The notes under the pieces were generated by a model that was given only the letters and a program-made list of their open reading frames with translations, searched no databases and was not told the origin of the DNA. The position numbers and the translations under genes are program-made. A stretch of DNA of 64,000 nucleotides from Bog-473 sp963763575 (GTDB lineage Bacteria > Actinomycetota > Acidimicrobiia > Acidimicrobiales > RAAP-2), in the NCBI GenBank assembly GCA_963763575.1, contig CAVXPD010000003.1:205245-269244 (forward strand). Direction: 5' to 3'. How positions within the stretch are numbered: position 1 is the first letter of the stretch; the number at the start of each line of letters is the position of its first letter. Positions 8,065-15,898 of the stretch are shown here, piece after piece.

Positions 8065-8552
8065 ATCGGTCCCGCCCTGACGGCCCCAGGCACCCGCCCG
8101 CCCGGCGCGACCGGGAGCGCCTCTTCGAGCGCCGCCTTGAAGTGTTCGCAGTCGAACACGTTGGTGCTCGGGCAGCCCAGCGCGTGGTCCAACTGGTCGG
8201 CGATCGTATCCAGATGCTCGGCTTGTGCTCTGAGCTCGTCACGCTTGCGGGTGACGAAGTCCTTCCAGGTCGGTGCGCCGCCGGTGGCCAACAGCAGCTT
8301 GATCTCCTCGAGCGTGAAGCCCGCTCGCCGGCACATCGCGACGACACCCAAGGTGGTCAACACCTCGGCGGGAAATTGCCGGCGAAGGCCCTTGCGATCC
8401 ACGCTGGTGATGATCTGTTCGCGCTCGTAGAAGCGCAACGCCGAGGTGGCCATGCCCGACCGGGCGGCCACCTCACCGATGTCGAGGAGACGGAGCTCCA
8501 CAACCTGTTCCGCGTCTGGCTGTTCCGCGTCTGGCTGTTCCGCTTCAGGCAT
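8061..8552 (-). CDS. MerR-family transcriptional regulator
   Basis: A 163-aa regulator. LDIGEVAARSGMATSALRFYE is split across the winged helix-turn-helix, followed by RRQFPAEVL and the dimerisation coiled coil. The C-terminus has cysteines in HALGCPS and FDCEHF, spaced as in redox- or metal-sensing MerR proteins, though not the SoxR CxxCxxxxxC cluster. ATG 8552 is chosen because it sits at the edge of the operator; longer upstream frames would run through the operator and into the divergent gene. The first residues are repeats of EQPDA from 15-bp DNA repeats. The signal is unknown. It probably controls itself and the divergent methyltransferase. Confidence 0.85.
   Translation of the reverse strand: MPEAEQPDAEQPDAEQVVELRLLDIGEVAARSGMATSALRFYEREQIITSVDRKGLRRQFPAEVLTTLGVVAMCRRAGFTLEEIKLLLATGGAPTWKDFVTRKRDELRAQAEHLDTIADQLDHALGCPSTNVFDCEHFKAALEEALPVAPGGRVPGAVRAGPM
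8506..8550. repeat. Three 15-bp tandem repeats at the 5' end of the merR gene
   Basis: TGTTCCGCGTCTGGC occurs twice perfectly (8506-8520, 8521-8535) and once imperfectly (8536-8550). On the minus strand they encode EQPDA-type pentapeptides before the DNA-binding domain. Confidence 0.85.
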
Positions 8553-8554
8553 TG

Positions 8555-8574
8555 ACTTGAAGTCTACTTCAAGT
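8555..8574. promoter_or_regulatory. MerR-type operator, perfect 20-bp palindrome
   Basis: ACTTGAAGTCTACTTCAAGT has 9-base arms around CT. It lies between the divergent merR gene (start 8552) and methyltransferase gene (start 8590). A TTGACT hexamer overlaps its left arm (8552-8557), as expected for MerR operators placed inside a long promoter spacer. The -10 is not clear. Confidence 0.75.
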
Positions 8575-8589
8575 GATTGGGTGATCACT

Positions 8590-9201
8590 ATGGAGACCCG
8601 CACGACGAGTTTCGAAGGCACCGCGGGCCGCGTCGCCGGGGCCGTGATGGCCCGGATGAACCGCGACATGGAGCACGGCGCCGTCGACGAACTGGACCCG
8701 GCGCCCGATGCGTCCGTGCTCTCCATCGGCTTCGGCCCGGGTGTGGGGATCGCCGCCCTGGCACGGCGAATGCCCCAGGGCCGCGTGGCCGGGATCGATC
8801 CCTCCGCGACGATGGTCGATCAGGCGCTGCGCCGGAACCGCCTCGCGGTCGAGTCCGGTCAGGTCACGCTGGTGTGTGCCCGAGCCGAGTCGATCCCCTG
8901 GCCCGACCAAGTGTTCTTCGGCGTAGTTGCGGTCAACAGCGTCCAGATGTGGGACCCGCTCGAGGCCGGGGTCCGAGAGGTGGCACGCGTGCTCGCACAC
9001 GGCGGCGCGCTGGTCACCGTGACCCACACGTGGGCCATCGAGAGACGCGCACCCCTCGAAGAATGGGGTGCGACCGCGAGGCAGCTCTTCACCTCGTCCG
9101 GACTCGTCGAAGTGGCCTGCTCCACGGCCAGGTTTCGTGCGGGCAACGGGCTGGTTCTCCGTGCGTGCAAGCCCCGTCTCTGCAACCACATCGCGCCCTG
9201 A
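8590..9201 (+). CDS. Class I SAM-dependent methyltransferase
   Basis: A 203-aa methyltransferase. Motif I is VLSIGFGPGVGI near residue 44, with the acidic residue of motif II in AGIDPSATM and a later VNSVQMWDPLEAG. The sequence resembles small UbiE/arsM-like enzymes that act on small molecules, but no substrate motif is seen. ATG 8590 is used because the palindromic operator lies just upstream; the open frame extends to 8446 only as a shadow of merR. The divergent MerR gene probably regulates it. Confidence 0.82.
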   Translation: METRTTSFEGTAGRVAGAVMARMNRDMEHGAVDELDPAPDASVLSIGFGPGVGIAALARRMPQGRVAGIDPSATMVDQALRRNRLAVESGQVTLVCARAESIPWPDQVFFGVVAVNSVQMWDPLEAGVREVARVLAHGGALVTVTHTWAIERRAPLEEWGATARQLFTSSGLVEVACSTARFRAGNGLVLRACKPRLCNHIAP

Positions 9202-9351
9202 TCCGACCTCGTGACCGGGTAACGCCCCGTACGGGAGATGATGGCGTGGGCGTGATGCTCGAGCCGCTCCCTGGCGATCGACCAAACGCTCTGTCGCGCC
9301 TCCCGTCGTAGGCCTCCGACGCAGCTCGGAAACCGCGGGCGGGAAGCTGGT

Positions 9352-10242
9352 TCAGACGTCGAGGAAGCGCCGGATGGCGATGGCCGAGCCGATCGACCCG
9401 ATCGCCATCCCCGCCAGCACCACCACGACGTTGGTCAGCAAGACCTGCGATCCCGACATGTGCATGGCGGTGAAGATGTTGCTGGTCGTGCGGCCGCTGC
9501 CCTCGTGGTTGATGAAGAGGTAGACGAAGTAGACGACCACGGCCGCCAACAACGATCCGACGAACCCCTGGAGCAGCCCCTCGGACATGAAGGGGACGCG
9601 GATGAACCAGTTGGTCGCCCCAACCAGTTTCATCACGGACACCTCACGCCGTCGGGCGAAGATCGCCATGCGGATGGTGTTGAGGATCAGCACCGCCGCC
9701 GAGACGATCAGCACGATGGCGATGGCCAGGCAGACCCATTTGGAGACGTTGATGACCGTCTCTTCGTTGTGGATCGTCTGCTGGGGCTCCGTCACCGACA
9801 ACACGCCGGCCGTCCCGCCGAACGTGTGCACCACCTGGGCGGCGTCGGTCAGCGCAACCGGGGTGCACCAATAGGACGTCGGCATCTCGCTCTCGGTGGT
9901 GGCTTGGAAGACGTCGGAGGGCAGCAGCTTGCGGGCTTCGGAGAAGTTGCGCTGCTTGTTCCAGTAGACGCAGGGCTGCACGACGTAGTTGAGCTGGCTC
10001 AACTGGGTCCCCACGGCGGCGATCTGCTGGTGACTGGCGCCCGGTTCCATCCAGACCGTGACCTGGGTCCCCCGCTCGAGCGTGCCGGTGGCGTTGGCCG
10101 ACCCCTGCCGCAGCAGCAGGGCCGCCCCCACGAGGGACAGCGAGACGGCGACGGTCAGGATGGCCGCAATGGTCATGAGCCGGTTGCGCCAGAGGTTGGA
10201 CGCCGTCTCGCGGGTGACGTAGTCGATTGAAACTGGCGGCAT
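9352..10242 (-). CDS. ftsX: Cell division protein FtsX
   Basis: A 296-aa membrane subunit of the FtsEX complex, which activates peptidoglycan hydrolases at the septum. There is one N-terminal membrane helix (LMTIAAILTVAVSLSLVGAALLL), an extracytoplasmic domain of about 130 residues, then three C-terminal helices ending IGSIGSAIAIRRFLDV. It starts 2 bases after the ftsE stop. In many actinobacteria smpB follows ftsX; here it does not. Confidence 0.95.
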   Translation of the reverse strand: MPPVSIDYVTRETASNLWRNRLMTIAAILTVAVSLSLVGAALLLRQGSANATGTLERGTQVTVWMEPGASHQQIAAVGTQLSQLNYVVQPCVYWNKQRNFSEARKLLPSDVFQATTESEMPTSYWCTPVALTDAAQVVHTFGGTAGVLSVTEPQQTIHNEETVINVSKWVCLAIAIVLIVSAAVLILNTIRMAIFARRREVSVMKLVGATNWFIRVPFMSEGLLQGFVGSLLAAVVVYFVYLFINHEGSGRTTSNIFTAMHMSGSQVLLTNVVVVLAGMAIGSIGSAIAIRRFLDV

Positions 10243-10244
10243 TG

Positions 10245-10973
10245 TCAGCCCATACCGCCCGCGGCCACTTCCACTGTCTGTTGCACGGAGCCGTCGAACC
10301 CGTAGACGCCGCGGGCCTGGTCACGCACCATCATGCCGTTGCTCAGCTCGATCACCCGTCGGCGCATCTTGTCGACGAGCACCTCGTCGTGCGTCGCGAC
10401 CACGACCGTGGTCCCGGTCCGGTTGATCCGGTCGAGCAGCTGCATGACCCCGAGTCCCGTCTGCGGGTCGAGGTTGCCCGTCGGCTCGTCGGCCAGCAGG
10501 ATCAGCGGCCGGTTCACGAACGCGCGGGCTACGGCGACGCGCTGTTGCTCTCCGCCGGAGAGCTCGTTGGGCAGGTTGTCACGCTTGCCGGCCAGACCGA
10601 CGAGGTCGAGCACCTGCGGCACCTGGTTGGCAACGACGTGCCGCGGCCGGCCGATCACCTCGAGCGCGAACGCCACATTCTCGAACACCGACTTGTTCGG
10701 CAGGAGGCGAAAGTCCTGGAAGACGCAGCCGATGTTGCGGCGAAGGTACGGAACACGCCATTTGGGCAGCTCGACGATGTTGCGGCCCGCCTCGAGGATC
10801 TCGCCGCAGTCCGGGAGCTCCTCGCGGAGCAGCAACCGGATGAAGGTCGTCTTGCCCGAGCCCGACGCGCCGACGAGGAAGACGAACTCGCCCTTCTCGA
10901 TCTCGACGTTGATGTCGCGCAGCGCGACGGTCGAGCCTTTATATGTCTTGGTGACGTTTTCGAATCGGATCAT
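10245..10973 (-). CDS. ftsE: Cell division ATP-binding protein FtsE
   Basis: A 242-aa ABC ATPase partner of FtsX. Walker A is GASGSGKTT, the signature LSGGEQQRVAVARA and Walker B ILLADEPTGNLD, followed by the His-loop VVVATHDE. MIRFENVTKTYKG is the usual FtsE start. The C-terminal extension of about 20 residues after MMVRDQARGVYG is typical for actinobacteria. A 320-base gap separates it from prfB, so it may have its own promoter. Confidence 0.97.
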   Translation of the reverse strand: MIRFENVTKTYKGSTVALRDINVEIEKGEFVFLVGASGSGKTTFIRLLLREELPDCGEILEAGRNIVELPKWRVPYLRRNIGCVFQDFRLLPNKSVFENVAFALEVIGRPRHVVANQVPQVLDLVGLAGKRDNLPNELSGGEQQRVAVARAFVNRPLILLADEPTGNLDPQTGLGVMQLLDRINRTGTTVVVATHDEVLVDKMRRRVIELSNGMMVRDQARGVYGFDGSVQQTVEVAAGGMG

Positions 10974-11293
10974 CGGCAGGAGACCATTTGGAGGGGATCA
11001 GCGGGGAGGAGATCGGTCGCTGCCGCCCCGGCCCCCGGGCGGCGCACTCGGAACATGTTAGTTACTCGGCCTTACGGTTGCGGGTCATCCGTTCCGGTGC
11101 AGGTCACAGGTCCGCTTCTCCATGGCCGTTGGCGGCCTGGGAACCCATTCGAACCTAGTTCGGGCACCTGCAGCATCGCGGCGTCGGACGCGGTAGGTGC
11201 TGAGCTGGGAAGACACCCGTAGGCTCGTACGGGTGTCCGTACGCCCGTACGCCCATACGGATACCCGCCCGTCCACTGGAGAAGCGGCGAGCG
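10974..11293. other. 320-bp intergenic region between prfB and ftsE with hairpin and CGTACG repeats
   Basis: No coding frame is convincing. It holds a hairpin at 11213-11236 (ACACCCGTA/TACGGGTGT, 6-base loop), 57 bases past the prfB stop. Beside it are several copies of the octamer CGTACGCC or variants (11228-11260). This may be the prfB terminator plus an ftsE promoter region. A TTCGAA element near 11148 is not a tRNA T-arm. Confidence 0.6.
11213..11236 (-). terminator. Hairpin downstream of prfB
   Basis: Perfect 9-bp stem ACACCCGTA/TACGGGTGT with a 6-base loop. On the minus strand it is followed by a short TCTTCCC pyrimidine stretch. A weak terminator candidate for prfB. Confidence 0.45.
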
Positions 11294-12454
11294 CTAAGCC
11301 CCAACCTCACGCTGGCGCCGCAACTCCGCCTCCATGAAGGCGTCGAGGTCGCCGTCGAGTACCGCCTCCACGTTGCCGGTCTCATAGTTGGTGCGCAGGT
11401 CCTTGACCAGCTGGTAGGGCGCCAGGACGTAGGAGCGGATCTGGTTGCCCCAAGCGTTGTCGACGCGTTCACCGCTCAGCGCGTCGAGCTCGGCCTGGCG
11501 CTCGAGGCGTGCCCGCTCGGCCAGCTTCGCGCCGAGGATCTGCAACGCCTTCGCCCTGTTCTGGTGCTGGCTCCGTTCGTTCTGCACCGACACCACGATC
11601 CCCGTCGGCAGGTGCGTCAGCCGAACCGCCGAGTCCGTCTTGTTCACGTGCTGGCCGCCGGCGCCCGACGACCGGTAGGTGTCGACACGCAAATCCTTCT
11701 CGTCGATGTCGACCTCGCCCGAGACGTCCTCGAGGAACGGCGTCACATCCATGGAGGCGAAGCTCGTCTGGCGTCGGTGTTGCGAATCGAACGGCGACAT
11801 GCGCACGAGACGGTGCACGCCGCGCTCGGTCGCCAACAACCCGTAGGCGAATCGTCCGTGCACGATGAACGTCGCCGACAGCAGCCCGGCCTCCTGGCCC
11901 TCGGTGGCCTCGTCGACCTCGACGGTGAAGCCGCGGCGCTCGGCCCAGCGCTGGTACATGCGCAGGAGCATCTCGGTCCAGTCCTGCGCGTCGGTACCAC
12001 CGGCGCCCGCGTGGACCTCGCACACCGCATCGAACTCGTCGTACTCGCCCGAGAAGAGCGACTGCAGCTCGAGCGCGGCCAGCCGCGTCCCCAGCGCGTC
12101 GACCGTCACGATCAGCTCCGCGTCCAGGGCGGCGTCCCGCGACCCCGACGACGCCGACTCCTCGGTCAGCTCCACGAGCACCTGGGCGTCGCCGAGGCTC
12201 GAGCGGAGCCCGTCGAGCTGGTCGAGGTCGGCCGTGACCCGCCCCAGCTCCTTGGTGACGGTCCGGGCGTGGTCGGGGTCGTCCCACAGGTCGGGCTTCG
12301 CCACCTCGGCCTCGAGCTCGCCCCGCCGGGCCTCGAGCTTTTCCCGCCCCAAGTAGCGCTCGGCCTCGGCCAGGCGCTCCCCCAGCGCCACGAGCTCGGA
12401 TCTGAAGTCGCGGGGTTCGTGGGCGCCGGCAGCCGCGGCGTCAGGCTGCGCCAT
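11294..12454 (-). CDS. prfB: Peptide chain release factor 2
   Basis: A 386-aa release factor for UGA and UAA stop codons. SSGAGGQHVNKTDSAV contains the catalytic GGQ loop, and RMSPFDSQHRRQTSF contains the RF2-type SPF recognition tripeptide. There is no in-frame UGA or frameshift site near codon 26, so the autoregulatory frameshift of Escherichia coli prfB is absent. ATG 12454 lies inside the out-of-frame secA tail and overlaps its stop by 14 bases. Confidence 0.96.
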   Translation of the reverse strand: MAQPDAAAAGAHEPRDFRSELVALGERLAEAERYLGREKLEARRGELEAEVAKPDLWDDPDHARTVTKELGRVTADLDQLDGLRSSLGDAQVLVELTEESASSGSRDAALDAELIVTVDALGTRLAALELQSLFSGEYDEFDAVCEVHAGAGGTDAQDWTEMLLRMYQRWAERRGFTVEVDEATEGQEAGLLSATFIVHGRFAYGLLATERGVHRLVRMSPFDSQHRRQTSFASMDVTPFLEDVSGEVDIDEKDLRVDTYRSSGAGGQHVNKTDSAVRLTHLPTGIVVSVQNERSQHQNRAKALQILGAKLAERARLERQAELDALSGERVDNAWGNQIRSYVLAPYQLVKDLRTNYETGNVEAVLDGDLDAFMEAELRRQREVGA

Positions 12455-12740
12455 GGCAGAACTTGTATTTCTTGCCGCTGCCGCACCAGCAGGGCTCGTT
12501 GCGGCCGACCTTCTCTTGCTTCTCCTTCACGATCGGCGCCATGGCGTCGGCGTCGGGCGCGTTGGGGCGCTTGATCTGCGCCTTGCCCCGCCCCCGGCTC
12601 CGGCCGTTCCCTCCGGCCAGCGCGCTGTCAGCGCCGCCATCGCCGATGGCGCCACCGAGAACGTCCCCGCCGAGCCCTGCCCCGTTCGTGTCACCGGCAG
12701 CCGGCTCCAGCAGAGGGATCTGCGGCGCCACGTTCGTTCC
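12441..12740 (-). pseudogene. secA: Out-of-frame C-terminal tail of SecA with SEC-C zinc motif
   Basis: In a different frame from the SecA body, this stretch encodes a Gly/Ala-rich linker and then KVGRNEPCWCGSGKKYKFCHG. That is the SecA C-terminal zinc motif (CxCxnCH) that binds SecB and ribosomes. It has no convincing start of its own, apart from a possible GTG near 12737. The simplest reading is a one-base frameshift near 12700-12780, real or an assembly error. It ends 14 bases inside prfB. Confidence 0.8.
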
Positions 12741-15318
12741 CGCGCTCCGCCGCCAAAGTCCCGGCCAACGACGCGGTCTCGGCGACGGGGTCGTCGGCGG
12801 CGGCGTACACCGCCTTGTCCAGGTCCGGCGCCTCCGATGCGGCCGGCTGCACAGCCTCGACATGGAGGATGTAGCGCAGGTAGTCGTTGTCGATGACCTC
12901 CATCAGCTGGCCGAACATGGAGTAGCCCTCCTGCTGCCAGGCGTTGAGGGGGTCGGCCTGCACCGTCCAGCGCAGGTGGATGCCGTCCTTGAGGTTGTCC
13001 ATCTCGGCCAGGTGGTCGCGCCAGCGGGCGTCCATGATCTGCAGGTAGACGTCGCGCTCGATCTGGCGCATGGTGTCCGCCCCGCCCGGCATCGACTCGG
13101 AGTGCTTCTCGTATGAGTCCAGCGCCTCTTCGACGATGGACTCGACGAGGTCCTCGGTCGTCGCCGCCTGCGCCAGGTCCTCGGGGGTGAACTTCGTCGG
13201 GTAGTACAGCCCGAGCCCGTCGACCAGGGCCTTGAGGTCCCAGTCCTCCGCGTACTCGCTCGGGCAGTGCTCGGCCACCAGCTTCTCGGCCGCGCCGGCC
13301 AGCAGGTCCTCGGTGCGCTCCTCGAGGTCGTCGCCGTCGATGATCTGCAGGCGCCGCTCGTAGATGACCTTGCGCTGCTGGTCCATGACCTCGTCGTACT
13401 TCAGGGCGTCCTTTCGCATCTCGGCGTTGCGGGCCTCGACGGTGTTCTGGGCCCGCTCGATCGCCTTCGCCACCGTCTTCGACTCGATCGGCATGTCCTC
13501 GGGCAGCGTCCGCCCCATCACCCACGACATCGCGCCCGTCGCGAAGAGCCGCAACAGCTCGTCGTCCAACGACAGGTAGAAGCGGGACTCGCCGGCGTCG
13601 CCCTGGCGCCCCGAACGGCCCCGCAGCTGGTTGTCGATGCGCCGCGACTCGTGTCGTTCGGACCCGAGCACGTACAACCCGCCGAGCTTGCGGACCTCCT
13701 CGCCCTCGGCCCGGCAACGGGCCTCGAGCGCGGTCTCGCGTTTGTCCAGCTCGGCGAGGCCCTCGTCGCTGTCCAGATCCACGCCCTCGGCCGCCAGCTC
13801 GTGCTGGGCCAGCAACTCGGCGTTGCCGCCGAGGACGATGTCGACGCCTCGTCCGGCCATGTTGGTCGCGACGGTGACGGCGCCGCGGCGTCCGGCCTGA
13901 GCGACGATCTCGGCCTCCCGGAAGTGCTGCTTGGCGTTCAGGACGTTGTGCGTGATCCCGCGCTTCTCCAGCAGGCGGGAGAGCAGCTCGGACTTGTTCA
14001 CCGACGCGGTGCCGATCAGCATCGGCTGCCCGAGCTCGTTGCGCTCGGCGATGTCCTCGACCACCGCGTTGAACTTGGCCTCCTCGCTCTTGAAGACCAA
14101 GTCGGGCTCGTCGGCGCGGATCATGTCCATGTTGGTGGGGATCGGCACCACCGGCAGCGCGTACGTCGACGCGAACTCACCGGCCTCGGTCTCGGCGGTA
14201 CCGGTCATGCCGGCGAGCTTCTCGTACATGCGGAAGTAGTTCTGCAGCGTGACCGTGGCCCAGGTGTGGTTCTCCTCCTTGATCTTCACCCGTTCCTTCG
14301 CCTCGACCGCCTGGTGCAACCCGTCGGACCAGCGCCGGCCCTCGAGCGTGCGGCCCGTGAACTCGTCGATGATCTTCACCTCGCCGCCGGCGACCAGGTA
14401 GTCCTTGTCCCGCTTGTACAAATCCTTGGCCGTCAGCGCCTTGGTCAGCTGGTGGACGTAGTTGACCGAGACGTCGTCGTAGATGTTGTCGACCCCGACC
14501 GCCTTCTCGACCTTCTCGATCCCCGCCTCCAACGGGACGACCGTCTTCTTCTCCTCGTCGACCTCGTAGTCGACGTCCCGGGTCAGCGTCCGGGCGATGG
14601 AGGCGAACTGGTAGTAGAGCTGCGCCGCCTCGTCGGCGGGGCCCGAGATGATCAGCGGCGTCCGGGCCTCGTCGATCAGGATGGAGTCGACCTCGTCGAC
14701 GATGGCGAAGGCGTGGCCACGCTGCGCCATGGCGTCACGGGAGCGGGCCATGTTGTCCCGCAGGTAGTCGAAGCCGAACTCGCTGTTGGTGCCGTACGTG
14801 AGGTCGGCGGCGTAGGCCTCCCGCTTCGCCATCGGGTCGTCGACCGACGCGGAGATCAGACCCACGTTGAGCCCGAGCCAGCGGTGGACCCGTCCCATCC
14901 ACTCGGCGTCACGTTGGGCGAGATACTCGTTGACCGTCACGATGTGGACGCCCCGCCCGTCGAGGGCGTTGAGGTAGACGGGCAACGTGGAGACGAGGGT
15001 CTTGCCCTCGCCGGTCTTCATCTCGGCGATCCAGCCGAAGTGCAGCGCCATGCCGCCCATGAGCTGCACGTCGAAGTGGCGCTGGCCGAGCACGCGCCAC
15101 GCCGCCTCGCGCACCACCGCGAAGGCCTCGATCAACAGGTCGTCCAGGGTCTCCCCGTTGTCCAGCCGCTCCCTGAACTCGACCGTCTTGTGGGCGAGGG
15201 CGTCGTCGGACAGGCCCTGCATCTCGGGCTCGAGGGCGCCGACCAGCGGCACCAGTTCGGCGAGCCGCCTGACCTTCTTGCCCTCACCCGCCTTGAGGAC
15301 CTTCGTGAACACGCTCAT
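12691..15318 (-). CDS. secA: Preprotein translocase ATPase SecA (C-terminal tail frameshifted)
   Basis: An 875-codon frame for the motor that drives proteins through SecYEG. Walker A is EMKTGEGKT, DEVDSILIDEARTPLI is the DEAD motif, and NMAGRGVDIVLGG and QLRGRSGRQGD complete the second nucleotide-binding fold. A normal helical wing domain follows up to LRYILHVEA. The frame then ends with about 20 unrelated residues (GAADPSAGAGCR) instead of the zinc tail found in another frame just downstream. Translocase function should survive loss of the tail. ATG 15318 follows an AGGAT ribosome site. MSVFTKVLKAGEGK is the usual start. Confidence 0.96.
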   Translation of the reverse strand: MSVFTKVLKAGEGKKVRRLAELVPLVGALEPEMQGLSDDALAHKTVEFRERLDNGETLDDLLIEAFAVVREAAWRVLGQRHFDVQLMGGMALHFGWIAEMKTGEGKTLVSTLPVYLNALDGRGVHIVTVNEYLAQRDAEWMGRVHRWLGLNVGLISASVDDPMAKREAYAADLTYGTNSEFGFDYLRDNMARSRDAMAQRGHAFAIVDEVDSILIDEARTPLIISGPADEAAQLYYQFASIARTLTRDVDYEVDEEKKTVVPLEAGIEKVEKAVGVDNIYDDVSVNYVHQLTKALTAKDLYKRDKDYLVAGGEVKIIDEFTGRTLEGRRWSDGLHQAVEAKERVKIKEENHTWATVTLQNYFRMYEKLAGMTGTAETEAGEFASTYALPVVPIPTNMDMIRADEPDLVFKSEEAKFNAVVEDIAERNELGQPMLIGTASVNKSELLSRLLEKRGITHNVLNAKQHFREAEIVAQAGRRGAVTVATNMAGRGVDIVLGGNAELLAQHELAAEGVDLDSDEGLAELDKRETALEARCRAEGEEVRKLGGLYVLGSERHESRRIDNQLRGRSGRQGDAGESRFYLSLDDELLRLFATGAMSWVMGRTLPEDMPIESKTVAKAIERAQNTVEARNAEMRKDALKYDEVMDQQRKVIYERRLQIIDGDDLEERTEDLLAGAAEKLVAEHCPSEYAEDWDLKALVDGLGLYYPTKFTPEDLAQAATTEDLVESIVEEALDSYEKHSESMPGGADTMRQIERDVYLQIMDARWRDHLAEMDNLKDGIHLRWTVQADPLNAWQQEGYSMFGQLMEVIDNDYLRYILHVEAVQPAASEAPDLDKAVYAAADDPVAETASLAGTLAAERGNERGAADPSAGAGCR

Positions 15319-15898
15319 GGCGCGACGATCCTACCGGTGCGGGGGGCCGGGCAGCCGACGGGCGCGGCCGGCGGCGGTCGGGCTGCGTGCGGCTGACCTG
15401 GTCTTTGACCCCACACTCGCCTGCTGCGAGGGTGACGCGCCGGCGCCGGCGGCACGGCGTCGCCGCCGCACCCAACGGCACCACGCTGGCGCGCATGGCC
15501 TCGTCTCCGCCCGCCCCCGACAGCCGGGGACGCGGCGGGCAGGTCTTACCTCTAAGCCGCACCATGCTCAGCGACCACAAGTCGCCTTACGTGGGTCGTT
15601 TCGCCTGCGGCTGGCCTCGACTTTCAACCACAGACCCGCACGCAGCCCGGGGTCCATCGTATGGGGTGCCCGCCCCGCCGTCCCGCCGGACCTGGCGCAG
15701 GGGCGACCGGACCGGGCGGCCGGCCGGGACAGGCCCGGACGTACGAACCGGGCACGGAGGAGCCGCCGCCCGAGCACGGGAACGCTGGAGAACGCCCCGT
15801 TCCCTGATGGTTCGTTGCAAGGTTCCAGAGACGAGTCAGAATCCAGCAATAATGGGTATTACCTCTTCGGAGGCGGACAGAGGAAGAGGGACGGGACA
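15319..15898. other. 580-bp divergent intergenic region secA / sigma factor
   Basis: Frames here are long only because of GC content; none has a plausible start or motif. It must contain the secA promoter on the minus strand and the sigma gene promoter on the plus strand. A TATAAT-like AATAAT lies at 15848-15853, 45 bases before the sigma start, without a clear -35 at the right distance. Purine-rich DNA (AGGAAGAGGG) just before 15899 is the ribosome site. Confidence 0.5.

Noticed and set aside
11100..11170. tRNA-like T-arm element (TTCGAA) in the prfB-ftsE gap
   Set aside because: Flanking bases do not form a T-stem, and no A-box, anticodon stem or acceptor stem can be drawn.
12300..12454. 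Programmed frameshift in prfB
   Set aside because: The RF2 frame is continuous from ATG 12454 with no in-frame UGA near codon 26.
13267..15396. 709-codon plus-strand frame antisense to secA
   Set aside because: SecA is unmistakable on the other strand. The antisense frame has no start signal or motif and arises from GC-rich codon positions.
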